Assembly: GCF_042654245.1 (NCBI RefSeq)
Contig: NZ_JBHSGI010000002.1
Location: 372,001-436,000 of the forward strand
Reading direction: 5' to 3'
Source: Seohaeicola_A nanhaiensis
GTDB lineage: Bacteria > Pseudomonadota > Alphaproteobacteria > Rhodobacterales > Rhodobacteraceae
DNA: 64,000 bases
A model generated the notes under the pieces. That model ran no database searches and was not told where the DNA came from. It saw nothing but the letters and a program-made list of their open reading frames with translations. How positions within the stretch are numbered: position 1 is the first letter of the stretch; the number at the start of each line of letters is the position of its first letter. Positions 27,332 to 36,732 of the stretch are shown here, piece after piece. The translations under genes were made by a program, and so were the position numbers.

Positions 27332-29074
27332 TCAGCTTTCGAACACCGGTTCATCGCGGGCGAGGTCGCGCACGGCGACGGCCGTCTCATGCGCCTTTGC
27401 CAGGGTCCAGCGGACCCGCGTAGCGTAGTCGAGCGCCCGGCCGGACACAACAATCTGGCGCGTGGCGCGCGGTTTCAAGCGTCCGTTTTCCAGGTAGACG
27501 CTAGGCTCCAGAGCGAGTTCGCAGGCACCGTCGTGCCGGAACACCCATATTTCGCCGCTCTTCAGCGCCATCGACACGGCGGCCCCTCCCAGATCGAGTG
27601 TCGCGTCGACATCCGGATGCAGGTGAAGCCGGATGTCGAAGGCGATTCCCGCAAGGCTTACCGAATCCATCGCCTTATCGAAGCGTCGCTTGTCGGAATC
27701 CTCGACGGCAAGAAGCATGTCCTCGCCGGCCATGCCGCGGCCGTCGAAGGCGAGTTCCAGCGTGCGGGCGTGGGTCAGGCCGAAATTGCGGACATAGCCG
27801 TCGTGGCCGCCGCGAAACCGCACGCCGTCGGCCATTTCCGAGAGCTCGATCGGCACCCGCGTGGCAGTATCCTTCAGCGCTTCGACACCTGGATCGCGTG
27901 GATTGGAAACAAGCCGGCCGCTGGAATACCCGCCGATGCACAGCGTTGAATGCGACGGAGTGGCCCTGCCTGCCCGCCGCCATTCAGCCCCAAAGGACAC
28001 ACCCGACCCACAGTTGACCACCAAAGGGCGCCTGCCGGAGGTGAGTTCAAAAGCGAGAGTCGAAGCATGCGCGTTCCCCGATGCCGGGCCGGAAGGCGGA
28101 AGCGCGGCGTCGATGATCACGCTGGTGCGCCTTGCGCTCATCCGGGCGTAGCCCATGGACAGCCCCTTTGGCTCGCCCGGTTTGACGTGGCTGGCCGCCA
28201 ACGCGTGGTCGAGACGCCCTTCCAGCCCGCGGCCACCACCGTGGAACCGGGCTAGCCCGCCATCTGCATGGCGCAGGGCGCGCAGAGTCGGCGCAATCCG
28301 TTCGATCGCCGCCATATGCGCCTGAGGCGCGCCCCGGCCGGATTCGTGCAGGACCGCGGCGGCCCAGTTGAGCAGGGTGAAGACTTCGAGCAGTTCCTCG
28401 GGATTGCGGGTCGGCAGTCCACCCTGGGCGTCGATCTGTAAAGCGCATTCCTGCGCCAACGCCTTGACGGCCGGGTCGGCCATATCCTCTCGACCCTCCA
28501 GCGACAGCCCGGTGAAGATCAACCCTGTCAGAGCCTCGAAGCGCGGCAGGCCCGGCGCAGCAGCGCCCCAGCGTTTTGACAGGAACCAGGTCTGCCCTGC
28601 CAGCGCCCGGAAGAAGACCTCGCTTTGTTCGCGGCTTTGACCCCGAAGCAGAAAAATCGCATGGTTGATCCAGCGGATGACCCTGCGGCCGGCAAGGTCG
28701 GGCGTCCAACCCGGGCCGGTCCCGTTCCCATAGGACTCGATCCAGCCCCAAAGCCAGTTCTGCGCCTTGGCCCGCGCGGCCATGTCGCCGACGGCCGCCA
28801 GATCGTCGAGCCAGGCAAACCCGTGCCGCTCCTTGTCGAAGGCAGTTGTCGGTGCGGCCACCTCCCACAGCCGGGTGTCAGGGCTTTCGACGAGATAGCC
28901 TGAGAAGAGGATATTTCCGGCGATCAACTGGCGCCCTCGGGCAAAACTGCCAACGGTGCGCGGCTCGGGCTGAGAGACAAATCCTTTGACCGTCTTCTGC
29001 CGGCTGCTCAGGCGCGCATATAAACGGTTCAGGAACCGCAACCGCCGGCCGGCCAGGGTATCGGGGGTGGACAT
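27332..29074 (-). CDS. Heparinase II/III-family protein
   Basis: 580 residues. The N-terminal half is an alpha/alpha barrel typical of polysaccharide lyases (WLWGWIESYG, RRVIRWINHAIFLLRG). The C-terminal half (about 330-560) is the beta-sandwich Heparinase_II_III domain (NCGSGVSFGAEWRRAGRATPSHSTL, RFRGGHDGYVRNFGLTHARTL). No signal peptide is visible, unlike secreted lyases. Its place between rsmB and purH is common in Rhodobacteraceae, which argues for a conserved cellular role rather than nutrient breakdown; the substrate is unknown. Confidence 0.9.
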   Translation of the reverse strand: MSTPDTLAGRRLRFLNRLYARLSSRQKTVKGFVSQPEPRTVGSFARGRQLIAGNILFSGYLVESPDTRLWEVAAPTTAFDKERHGFAWLDDLAAVGDMAARAKAQNWLWGWIESYGNGTGPGWTPDLAGRRVIRWINHAIFLLRGQSREQSEVFFRALAGQTWFLSKRWGAAAPGLPRFEALTGLIFTGLSLEGREDMADPAVKALAQECALQIDAQGGLPTRNPEELLEVFTLLNWAAAVLHESGRGAPQAHMAAIERIAPTLRALRHADGGLARFHGGGRGLEGRLDHALAASHVKPGEPKGLSMGYARMSARRTSVIIDAALPPSGPASGNAHASTLAFELTSGRRPLVVNCGSGVSFGAEWRRAGRATPSHSTLCIGGYSSGRLVSNPRDPGVEALKDTATRVPIELSEMADGVRFRGGHDGYVRNFGLTHARTLELAFDGRGMAGEDMLLAVEDSDKRRFDKAMDSVSLAGIAFDIRLHLHPDVDATLDLGGAAVSMALKSGEIWVFRHDGACELALEPSVYLENGRLKPRATRQIVVSGRALDYATRVRWTLAKAHETAVAVRDLARDEPVFES

Positions 29075-29177
29075 GCTCTCTGCCTCTCACGCTCTCTGGC
29101 GTCTTGCGTGGAGCATAGTGGCAAAGTCTCGCCAAGTCACCGTTGTTTCGCCCGCCTGCAAAAGTGGGCGGCGGCGA

Positions 29178-30449
29178 TCAGCCTGACTTGCGCAGGCAAG
29201 CGATGTAGAAGCCATCCATTCCCCCGCGTTCCGGCCAGTAGTCCGGACGCAGGCGCAGCCCACCCTCTTCCGTCAGCCATTGCGGGTGAATGCCTGGGCG
29301 GCCCAACGCAGTGCGGTCGGCACGCATGTCGGGATGGGCGGCCAGCGCCTGATCCACCTGGACCTCGCCCTCGTCGGGCAGCAGCGAGCACGTGCAGTAG
29401 ACCAGCCGTCCACCGGGCCTCACCAACGTCCAGGCGTGAGCGAGAAGGCGGGCCTGAAGGTCGATCAGAGCGCCGATCTCGGCACCGTCGCGGGCATGGG
29501 GCAGATCGGGGTGGCGGCGTACCGTGCCAGTTGCGGAACATGGCGCGTCCAGCAGCACGGCGTCATAAAGCCCTGTATGATCGAGCGCGTCGCCGGTTAT
29601 CACCTTTGCTTTCAGACCCGTTCGCAGGAGGTTCTGCTCGAGACGTTTCAGCCTTTGGGCGGAGAGATCGAGTGCGGTGACCTCCGCACCGGCAGCTGCC
29701 AGCTGCATCGTCTTGCCGCCGGGCGCGGCACAGAGATCCAGGACCTTTTCTCCTGGTTTTGGATCGAGAATGCGGGCCGGCATGGCGGCGGCGGCATCCT
29801 GCACCCACCACTCGCCAGACGCATATCCGGGCAGCGTGGTGATCTGACCGGGATTGGACAGACGCAGCGATCCGGTCGGCAATGGCTCAGCACCGGGAAT
29901 AGCGACTGCAGCGCCCGGTTTAGGGGTGATGTCGAGCGGAGCGCCGGCGAAGTGCGCTGCCTCCATGGCGGAGATGGCAGAGGCGCCCCAAGCCTCGGTC
30001 AGCGGGTCGCGGAGCCAATCGGGAAGACGAGGCACACGCAGGGCATTCCACGCCTCGGGCCCCTGGGCTGCTATCTTGCGCAGGACCGCATTGACCAGCC
30101 CCTTGAACCCCGTAAACTTGCGGTCTTCACCGACGATGTTCACCATCGCATTGACGACCCCATGAGCCGCCTCGCCCGCACACAGCTCGACCGTGCCAAC
30201 GCGAAGCGCGTTTTTGACCGTGAGCGGCGGCGGCTTGCGCAGGTATTTCGCCAGCATCCTGTCGGCCCGTTCCAGACCGCGCAGAGTGTCCAGCGCCAGA
30301 CGGTTCGCGCGGGCACGCTCGGCCGGTTCGAGAGGATCAAGTATGCCTGCGACCAGCAGGTCAGACATCAGACGATGTTCGCCGAGAATCTGGTCGAGGA
30401 GTCGGATCGCGCTGACCCGCGCGTCGGAAGTGGTCTTGCTGTCGCTCAC
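29178..30449 (-). CDS. rsmB: 16S rRNA (cytosine-967-C5)-methyltransferase RsmB
   Basis: 423 residues. An N-terminal NusB-like RNA-binding domain (about 10-135) is followed by a SAM-dependent RsmB/NOP domain. Motif IV DAPCSATGTVRRHPD and motif VI YCTCSLLPDEGE carry the two cysteines of m5C methyltransferases, and SAM-binding DLCAAPGGKTMQLA is near 240. It is divergent from the SDHAF4 gene 66 bases away. Confidence 0.94.
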   Translation of the reverse strand: MSDSKTTSDARVSAIRLLDQILGEHRLMSDLLVAGILDPLEPAERARANRLALDTLRGLERADRMLAKYLRKPPPLTVKNALRVGTVELCAGEAAHGVVNAMVNIVGEDRKFTGFKGLVNAVLRKIAAQGPEAWNALRVPRLPDWLRDPLTEAWGASAISAMEAAHFAGAPLDITPKPGAAVAIPGAEPLPTGSLRLSNPGQITTLPGYASGEWWVQDAAAAMPARILDPKPGEKVLDLCAAPGGKTMQLAAAGAEVTALDLSAQRLKRLEQNLLRTGLKAKVITGDALDHTGLYDAVLLDAPCSATGTVRRHPDLPHARDGAEIGALIDLQARLLAHAWTLVRPGGRLVYCTCSLLPDEGEVQVDQALAAHPDMRADRTALGRPGIHPQWLTEEGGLRLRPDYWPERGGMDGFYIACLRKSG

Positions 30450-30515
30450 CTTGCTGGCACCTTGCCCCTCTGGAAGAGCGGCCTATAACAGGGCCAGATA
30501 CGCAAAGGAAGCTTT

Positions 30516-30698
30516 ATGAGCGATGACAACCGCCCTGCCCTGCCCCCTGCCGCCCAGCGCGCGCTGGCCGAGGCCGCCGAACGTCGCAAGGCCGCCGATG
30601 CAGCGCCGAAACCCCCGAAGGAACTTGGTGGTCGTGACGGACTCGATCCGGTGCGCTATGGCGATTGGGAGAAGAAGGGCATAGCGATCGACTTCTGA
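30516..30698 (+). CDS. DUF1674 protein, succinate dehydrogenase assembly factor 4 homologue
   Basis: 60 residues. The C-terminal signature GGRDGLDPVRYGDWEKKGIAIDF is that of DUF1674/SDHAF4, a small factor that binds the flavinylated SDH subunit and helps assemble complex II. The N-terminal half is Ala/Lys-rich and probably disordered. It is preceded by an AAGGAAG ribosome site and is a real small gene, not a shadow. Confidence 0.88.
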   Translation: MSDDNRPALPPAAQRALAEAAERRKAADAAPKPPKELGGRDGLDPVRYGDWEKKGIAIDF

Positions 30699-30701
30699 AC
30701 T

Positions 30702-31049
30702 TCAGTCGTTCAGCCTGAACTCGGCCGACGGCCCCGTGCCGCGGTCCGATGTAAAACGTATCCGCTTGCCGTTTACCTGCACTTCCTGGCAGTTGTGGCC
30801 AAGGTCGTCGCCACCCCAGAACAGGTCCCGGCAAAAATATCCGTCCTCCCAAGTCCAGCTGCCGGTCACCTCCCAACGCGCGCCCGTACCACTGATAGAG
30901 CCCGCAGGCGAAACCTGAAGCCGGATCAGGGGCCGTGTCAGCGTCTTGCCGGCGACCAGCGCGCGGAACTGCTGGGCGTCGGCCACCTTGGCAAATTCGG
31001 CCTGTACAGGGCCGGCACAGAGTATCATCAGCGAAATAGGTTTGAGCAT
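30702..31049 (-). CDS. Hypothetical secreted protein
   Basis: 115 residues. A short signal peptide (about 1-17, ending VQAEF) precedes a small beta-rich domain with two cysteines (YFCRDLFWGG and GHNCQEVQV) that could form a disulfide. The tail reads GKRIRFTSDRGTGPSAEF. No family recognised with confidence. It is convergent with the SDHAF4 gene, three bases apart. Confidence 0.72.
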   Translation of the reverse strand: MLKPISLMILCAGPVQAEFAKVADAQQFRALVAGKTLTRPLIRLQVSPAGSISGTGARWEVTGSWTWEDGYFCRDLFWGGDDLGHNCQEVQVNGKRIRFTSDRGTGPSAEFRLND

Positions 31050-31121
31050 CGCATCGGTCCATTGTGTGGGACCGATACGATGGACCCGACCGATTGGATC
31101 ACGCGGCGTGCAATAGTCGCC

Positions 31122-31931
31122 TCAGAGTCCCAAAACGTCAGCCATGCTGTAGAGACCTGGCGCCCGACCCTGCCCCCAGATCGCCGCCTTGAGCGCCCCG
31201 CGCGCGAAGACCGAACGGTCGGTCGCGATGTGGCGCAGAATGATCCGTTCGCCGGGGGCAAGGAACATCACATCATGTTCGCCGACGATGTCGCCGCCGC
31301 GGATCGCGCTGAAGCCGATGTGGCCCTTCTGGCGTGCGCCGGTGATGCCGTCGCGGCCGCGGTCGGCCACGTCCCTCAGAGCCACACCCCGGCCCGCCGC
31401 TGCCGCCTCGCCGAACATCAGCGCCGTGCCAGAGGGAGCATCGACCTTATGGTGGTGATGCGCTTCGACGATTTCGACGTCGTAATCCTCGTCCAGCGCC
31501 TCGGCGATCTTGCGGGTGAGCTGGGCCAGCAGGTTCACCCCCAGGCTCATGTTCCCCGCGCGGACGATGACCGCATGACGCGCGGCGGGTTCCAGGGCCG
31601 CAATCTGTTCATCGGTCATGCCTGTGGTTCCGATCACATGCACTGCGCGCGCCTGTGCTGCGAGCGCAGCAAACTCCAGGGTAGCTTCGGGTGCCGTGAA
31701 GTCGAGCACGCCTTGCGCTTTGGCGAAGGCATCGACCGCTTCGTCGGTGACCGTCACGCCCAGTGCCGCCCCGCCCATGGCGGTGCCCACATCCTGGCCG
31801 ATCCAGGGATGCCCTTTCCGTTCGACCGCCCCAACCAGGCGCACCTTGTCATTTTCGCTGACCATCCTGATCAGCATCTGCCCCATACGCCCCGAGGCGC
31901 CAGTGACAACGAGTCCGGGGTGATGGGTCAT
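31122..31931 (-). CDS. dapB: 4-hydroxy-tetrahydrodipicolinate reductase DapB
   Basis: Lysine/diaminopimelate pathway enzyme using NAD(P)H. TGASGRMGQML (about 10-20) is the Rossmann loop. EAHHHHKVDAPSGTAL (about 155-170) is the substrate-binding signature with the catalytic His and Lys. 269 residues, normal length. Divergent from rbfA. Confidence 0.97.
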   Translation of the reverse strand: MTHHPGLVVTGASGRMGQMLIRMVSENDKVRLVGAVERKGHPWIGQDVGTAMGGAALGVTVTDEAVDAFAKAQGVLDFTAPEATLEFAALAAQARAVHVIGTTGMTDEQIAALEPAARHAVIVRAGNMSLGVNLLAQLTRKIAEALDEDYDVEIVEAHHHHKVDAPSGTALMFGEAAAAGRGVALRDVADRGRDGITGARQKGHIGFSAIRGGDIVGEHDVMFLAPGERIILRHIATDRSVFARGALKAAIWGQGRAPGLYSMADVLGL

Positions 31932-32017
31932 CTACGTCTCCATTTATCGCCGATGATGCCGGATAGCGCTTTGCGCGCTTCTTGGCAAAGGGGCTGCGAA
32001 AGCGTAGATGGTCAGGC

Positions 32018-32413
32018 ATGTCACGCAACAGAACATATGAAGGCGGTGGTCCGTCGCAGCGCCAGCTCAGGGTCGGCGAATTGATCCGGCGCGCCTTGTC
32101 GGAGGTGCTGGCGCGCGGCGATGTCCATGATCCCGACCTGAACCGCATGTCCATCACCGTCGGCGAGGTCCGCACCTCACCCGATCTGAAGATCGCCACA
32201 GCCTATGTGCTTCCTTTGGGTGGCAAGGGCCAAGAGGACGTTCTCAAGCTGTTATCGCGCAACAAGGCCGAGCTGCGCCGCGTAGTGGCGAGCAAACTGG
32301 CGCTGAAGTTCGCGCCTGACCTGCGCTTTCAGTTGGACGAGACCTTCGACCGGCTGGACGACACGCGCCGCATGTTCGAGCAGGACGCGGTACGCCGCGA
32401 CATCGAGGATTGA
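32018..32413 (+). CDS. rbfA: 30S ribosome-binding factor RbfA
   Basis: Cold-shock and 30S maturation factor with a KH-like fold. 131 residues: RVGELIRRALSEVL, ITVGEVRTSPDLKIATAYV, and LRFQLDETFDRLDDTRRMFEQ near the end are diagnostic. Start ATG 32018 (MSRNRTYEG) fits the family; an earlier in-frame start at 31982 adds a basic stretch without a ribosome site. truB, which usually follows rbfA, is not in the window. Confidence 0.94.
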   Translation: MSRNRTYEGGGPSQRQLRVGELIRRALSEVLARGDVHDPDLNRMSITVGEVRTSPDLKIATAYVLPLGGKGQEDVLKLLSRNKAELRRVVASKLALKFAPDLRFQLDETFDRLDDTRRMFEQDAVRRDIED

Positions 32414-33147
32414 TACGGGCGCTGATGGCGCTGATCTTCACGGCGCTTGCCACCCAAGTGGAGGCGGGCTGCCGCGATATCGAATATCGCAAAGCGGCCT
32501 ATGCGATCTGCGAAGTCGATTTGGCCGAAGCCGATCTGCGCCTGTTCCTGAATGATGCCGAAGGACGCCCGCTGGGCCAGTTCAGCGCCGTCGACAAAGT
32601 CCTGGCTGCCGAGGGGCGCGCGCTGGCCTTTGCCATGAACGCCGGCATGTATCACTCTGATCGTTCGCCTGTTGGGCTCTATATCGAGAACGGGCGCGAG
32701 GTCACGTCCATCGTCACCCGCGCCGGACCGGGCAATTTCGGCATGGTGCCCAATGGCCTGTTCTGCATTTCCGAAGGCCGCGCCGATGTGATCGAGACAC
32801 AGGCCTTCCTGCGCCGCAAGCCAGCCTGTAGATATGCGACCCAGTCAGGCCCGATGCTGGTGGTCGACGGCGTGCTGCACCCCCGGTTCCTGAAGGACAG
32901 CACCTCGCGCTATGTTCGCAACGGGGTTGGCACTACTGCAGACGGCAAGCGCGCCGTCTTCGTCATATCGCGGCAGGCGGTGACGTTCCACGAGTTCGGC
33001 AGCCTGTTCAGGGATCACCTGAACCTGCCCAATGCCCTTTATTTCGACGGCAGTGTTTCGCGGCTTTATGCGCCGGAACTGAACCGCAACGACCTGGGCT
33101 TTTCGCTGGGTCCGATGGTCGGGCTTGTGGTGCCCGACACGCATTAG
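32410..33147 (+). CDS. Phosphodiester glycosidase family protein (DUF2233/NAGPA)
   Basis: About 240-245 residues with a signal peptide (LMALIFTALATQVEAG). FAMNAGMYHSDRSPVGLYIENG and FGMVPNGLFCI, then SGPMLVVDG and RYVRNGVGTTADGKRAVFVIS, match the NAGPA/DUF2233 fold. Eukaryotic members remove GlcNAc from phosphodiester-linked sugars; bacterial substrates are unknown, probably envelope glycans. The start is uncertain: a TTG at 32410 overlaps the rbfA stop, and an ATG at 32425 has no strong ribosome site either. Confidence 0.85.
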   Translation: MIRALMALIFTALATQVEAGCRDIEYRKAAYAICEVDLAEADLRLFLNDAEGRPLGQFSAVDKVLAAEGRALAFAMNAGMYHSDRSPVGLYIENGREVTSIVTRAGPGNFGMVPNGLFCISEGRADVIETQAFLRRKPACRYATQSGPMLVVDGVLHPRFLKDSTSRYVRNGVGTTADGKRAVFVISRQAVTFHEFGSLFRDHLNLPNALYFDGSVSRLYAPELNRNDLGFSLGPMVGLVVPDTH

Positions 33148-33170
33148 ACTGGCCCGGAGGTCCGCCGAGT

Positions 33171-34064
33171 TTACTGCTCCACGACCGAAATTGGCCGGAG
33201 CGCATCCAGACCGTCGGACGCTGTTGCGCTCACACAGATGCTGGACAGCGTACGCGCCTTCTCATAGGTCCAGGGTGTGCCCCGGTGAAGGACTGCGCGC
33301 TGGTCCCAGATCAGCACGTCACCGACCTGCCACTTGTGAGAATAGACAAACGCTGGCCGGGTACAGAAGCCGATCAATTCGTCAATCAGTTGCTGGCTTT
33401 GGGCCTGGTCGTAACCGTCGACCTTGAAGGAATGGCTGGCGAGATACAGAGCCTCGCGCCCGTTGACCGGATTGGTCCAGTTAGCCTTCCAGTGCTGGTC
33501 GGGCCATTTGTTGAACATCGCCTGTTCGGCAAGTTCTGGCGAGATTTTACCGCGCGAATGGCGGTAGGCGTGCCACACGCCACGCCCACGAACGCGCGCC
33601 TTGAGCGCTTCGGGCATCTCGGCCCAGCCGACGCGGGTGCTGGCCAGTTCGGTGTGGCCACCCGTCTCGGTCACGACCCGGGCAACCAGCAGATTGGTGA
33701 GGGCGGGCGCCGGCATGAAGGTACTGTCGCAATGCCACAGGAAATTCGCTTTCAGATGGAGCGTGTGGTGGTCCATCTCAGCCGTGGTCGAACCATCATC
33801 GCGCACGTTCGAGACCTTGGGGATTTCGAAAGTCTCACCCGGCTTGCGCTCGTCCGCCTTTCGGTCTTCGATGGGGCCGAAGAGTTGCGCCAGATGCATG
33901 TGCTGGGCATCGGTGAGTTCCTGCCCGCGAAACAACAGTGCTGAGTGCTCTTCGAATAAAGCCCGGATGTCGGGATAGAGATGGGTGGTGGTGACTTCGG
34001 AGAGGGCTATGCCATCGACGGAGACGCCGAAATGGGGGGTCAGCGGGGTGGTGCGGAGCGTCAT
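33171..34064 (-). CDS. TauD/TfdA-family Fe(II)/2-oxoglutarate dioxygenase
   Basis: 297 residues. The iron triad is visible: His and Asp in LWHCDSTFM (about residue 110) and the distal His in AVLHRGTPW (about 265). ALLFRGQELTDAQHMHLAQLFG (about 41-62) is typical for this family. Substrates in the group include taurine, sulfonates, herbicides and other small acids; the sequence does not decide. Start ATG 34064 (MTLRTTPLTPHFGV) fits family starts better than an ATG at 34160. It lies 177 bases after the MoaD-like gene on the same strand and may share the operon. Confidence 0.88.
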   Translation of the reverse strand: MTLRTTPLTPHFGVSVDGIALSEVTTTHLYPDIRALFEEHSALLFRGQELTDAQHMHLAQLFGPIEDRKADERKPGETFEIPKVSNVRDDGSTTAEMDHHTLHLKANFLWHCDSTFMPAPALTNLLVARVVTETGGHTELASTRVGWAEMPEALKARVRGRGVWHAYRHSRGKISPELAEQAMFNKWPDQHWKANWTNPVNGREALYLASHSFKVDGYDQAQSQQLIDELIGFCTRPAFVYSHKWQVGDVLIWDQRAVLHRGTPWTYEKARTLSSICVSATASDGLDALRPISVVEQ

Positions 34065-34241
34065 GAATCTGGTCCCGTTCAAGGGTTGCAATTCTGGCCG
34101 CAACAAAGCCTGCCTGCCCGTGATCGCCCCCGACAGGGCGGTTTCGCTGCACGGGCTCAAGGCGGCGGCGAGACCAACCGTAGGTCGATCTGCGCCGGCT
34201 GAAAAGCTCCTCCTAGGTCATGGATGAACAGCGAAGGCCGT

Positions 34242-34487
34242 TCAGCCGCCTTTCAGGCGCTGCATTAGAAAGACTTCGCTGTCGGGCTTGATCGGAGCAT
34301 TGTGCTGTGCGGTGATGACCTCGCCATCGACAGCGACCGTCACACCATCTTCCAGGAAAGGTTCCAGCCCCGGATGCGCCCGTTTCAGCGCATCCAGCAT
34401 TTCACCGATGGTCGATGCCTCGACAGAGACCACCTGCTCGCCGCCAGTGAATCGGCGCAGGCCGGACCAGAGGTTGACCTCAACCAT
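34242..34487 (-). CDS. MoaD/ThiS-family sulfur-carrier-like protein
   Basis: 81 residues with a beta-grasp ubiquitin-like profile (MVEVNLWSGLRRF, then SIGE-like helix TIGEMLDALKRAHPG) and the terminal Gly-Gly (RLKGG) that is adenylated and thiocarboxylated in sulfur carriers. It overlaps the end of the large molybdenum subunit gene by eight bases, so it is co-translated with a molybdenum enzyme. This suggests molybdopterin sulfur delivery or a dedicated maturation role; a ThiS role is less likely here. Confidence 0.85.
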   Translation of the reverse strand: MVEVNLWSGLRRFTGGEQVVSVEASTIGEMLDALKRAHPGLEPFLEDGVTVAVDGEVITAQHNAPIKPDSEVFLMQRLKGG

Positions 34488-36732
34488 CCTTTGCCGCCTT
34501 CAGCGCCGCAAGAACCTTTGGCGGCGTCATTGGCAGGTGGCGCAGCCGGGTGCCGGTGGCGGCCGCGATCGCATTGGCGATGGCCGGCAGTGGCGGAGTG
34601 ATCCCGGTTTCGCCCACCCCGCGAACGCCATAGGGGTGGCCCGGGTTCGGAACCTCCACGATCACCGTATCGATCATCGGCAGATCAGACGCGACCGGAA
34701 CGCGATAGTCGAGGAAGATCGGGTTCTGCAGACGTCCGTCCTTGCCGTAGATGTACTCCTCGTTCAGGGCCCATCCAATGCCCTGTGCAGCACCGCCCTG
34801 ATACTGCCCCTCGACATAGGACGGGTGGATTGCCCGGCCTGCATCCTGAACCACAAGATAGCGCAGGATGGTGGTACGTCCGGTTTCCGGATCAACCTCG
34901 ACGTCCACCACATGGGTGCCGAAACTGGCGCCGACGCCCCCCATTGTCACCTCGTGATGTCCCGAAATAGGACCGCCGGTCGATCCCATCCTGGCCGCAA
35001 TCTCCTTGATCGACATCGGCTCGAACTCGCCCGCATTGGAGCCCGAGGGTTTGGCATGGCCATCCTCCCAGATCACCGCATCGGGATCGATTCCCCATTT
35101 GTCGGCCGCGCGCTTGCACATCTCCTTGATGGTCTGACCGGCCGCCTCGTGCACCGCCTTGCCGTTGGCAAAAGTCGCTCGGCTGCCGTGGGTCGGCTCA
35201 TTGACGCCCAAGGCACCGGTTTCAACGACGTTCACGCGCACGTCTTCGTAGGGGATACCGTAGGTCTCGGCCGTCATCAATCCGACCGAAGCCCGCAGCC
35301 CACCGATATCAGGCGTGCCGATCGAGACCTGGACGGTGCCGTCCTCTGACAGCGCGACAGACACCGACGTCTCGCCGCCGTGGTTGAACCAGAAGCCCGA
35401 TGCAACTCCCCGGCCCTGGTTGGGACCGAGCTTAACCTGATAGTTCGGGTGCGCCTTGGCTGCCTCCAGCGTTTCGGTCAGGCCGATCACCCCGTATTTC
35501 GGGCCAAAGCTCGACTTGGTCCCTTCGCGTGCGCCGTTCTTCAGGCGCACGTCGATGGGATCGAGCTTCAGTTCGCGGCACATCTCGTCGACAAGGCTTT
35601 CCACCGCAAAGGCCGCCATCGGCGAGCCCGGCGCGCGATAGGCCGCGGCCTTGGGACGGTTCGCCAGCACCTCGTAGCCTTCGTGGTGGATAGCCGGAAT
35701 GTCATAGCAGGCAAAAGCACAGCTCAGCGCCTCGCCCACCGGAGACATTCCGACGAATGCGCCGCCCTGCATCCGGAACACTGCCTTGGCGGCGGTCATC
35801 GTGCCATCTTTCTTCATGCCGATCTTGACGTCCATCGACGCCGAGGCAGTCGGTCCGGTGGCGCGCAGGACTTCGGACCTGCTCATCACCAGCTTGACCG
35901 GGCGGCCACCCGCTTTGCGGCTGAGCGCCAGCGCGATCGGTTCGGAGAAGATGGTCGTCTTGCCCCCAAATCCCCCGCCGATTTCCGAAGGCGTGACCCG
36001 CAGTTGTGCAGCGTCAAGTCCCAGCACGGCGGCACTCATCTTGCGGATATACCATTGGCCCTGGGTGCAAACCCACATGTCGCCTTTGCCATCGGAGCCA
36101 AGCTGTCCGACGCAGGCGTGCGGTTCGATGTATCCCTGGTGGGTGGCCTCGGTGAGATAGGTCTTTTCCATCACCAGATCGGCAGCCTCGAACCCGGCCT
36201 CGAGATCGCCGTGACCAAAGTCCAACTGCCGCACCACGTTCGGCGGCGACCCTTCCGGCACGGAATGATCGGCTGCGCCTTCCTTGACGACCGGAGCGTC
36301 CGGACGGATGGCATCATCGACGTCAATCACGTGAGGGAGAACCTCGTATTCCACCTCGATCAAACGGGCAGCGTCATGGGCCAGAAGCTGCGACGTCGCC
36401 GCGACGGCGGCAACCGCGTGCCCGTCATAAAGCGCGATGTCACCGGCCAGCGTGTTGTCCTGCAGATTGAGATCTTCGCCGGTCAGCCCGGTTGGCAGAT
36501 CCGCGCGCGTGACGACCGCCTTGACGCCTTCGAGGGCAAGCGCCTTTGAGGCGTCGATCTTGACGATCCGGGCATGAGCGTGGGGGGAGCGCACCACCGA
36601 GGCCCAGAGCATGTTCGGCACAGAAAAGTCAGCACCATAGCGAGCGCGACCGGTAACCTTGTCCAGGCCGTCAGGGCGATTGGGGCGGGTGCCGATCAGC
36701 TTGAATTCGGCCTTCAGTTCATCCTTGGGCAT
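34480..36732 (-). CDS. Molybdenum hydroxylase large subunit (xanthine dehydrogenase/CoxL family)
   Basis: 750 residues. The N-terminal RARYGADFSVPNMLWASVVRS is the a/b hammerhead start of the family. The pterin regions include GGFGGKTTIFSEPIALALSRKAG and AYRAPGSPMAAFAVESL. The catalytic Glu lies in GVGETG near the C-terminus (about residue 715). The active-site loop AYRAPG differs from the AYRCSFR loop of CO dehydrogenase, so this is an aldehyde or heterocycle hydroxylase. The Fe-S gene precedes it with a TGATG overlap and the MoaD-like gene follows. Confidence 0.93.
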   Translation of the reverse strand: MPKDELKAEFKLIGTRPNRPDGLDKVTGRARYGADFSVPNMLWASVVRSPHAHARIVKIDASKALALEGVKAVVTRADLPTGLTGEDLNLQDNTLAGDIALYDGHAVAAVAATSQLLAHDAARLIEVEYEVLPHVIDVDDAIRPDAPVVKEGAADHSVPEGSPPNVVRQLDFGHGDLEAGFEAADLVMEKTYLTEATHQGYIEPHACVGQLGSDGKGDMWVCTQGQWYIRKMSAAVLGLDAAQLRVTPSEIGGGFGGKTTIFSEPIALALSRKAGGRPVKLVMSRSEVLRATGPTASASMDVKIGMKKDGTMTAAKAVFRMQGGAFVGMSPVGEALSCAFACYDIPAIHHEGYEVLANRPKAAAYRAPGSPMAAFAVESLVDEMCRELKLDPIDVRLKNGAREGTKSSFGPKYGVIGLTETLEAAKAHPNYQVKLGPNQGRGVASGFWFNHGGETSVSVALSEDGTVQVSIGTPDIGGLRASVGLMTAETYGIPYEDVRVNVVETGALGVNEPTHGSRATFANGKAVHEAAGQTIKEMCKRAADKWGIDPDAVIWEDGHAKPSGSNAGEFEPMSIKEIAARMGSTGGPISGHHEVTMGGVGASFGTHVVDVEVDPETGRTTILRYLVVQDAGRAIHPSYVEGQYQGGAAQGIGWALNEEYIYGKDGRLQNPIFLDYRVPVASDLPMIDTVIVEVPNPGHPYGVRGVGETGITPPLPAIANAIAAATGTRLRHLPMTPPKVLAALKAAKDG

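Noticed and set aside
35380..36549. Plus-strand frame opposite the Mo-hydroxylase large subunit
   Set aside because: A shadow of the real gene, with no ribosome site or protein-like composition.
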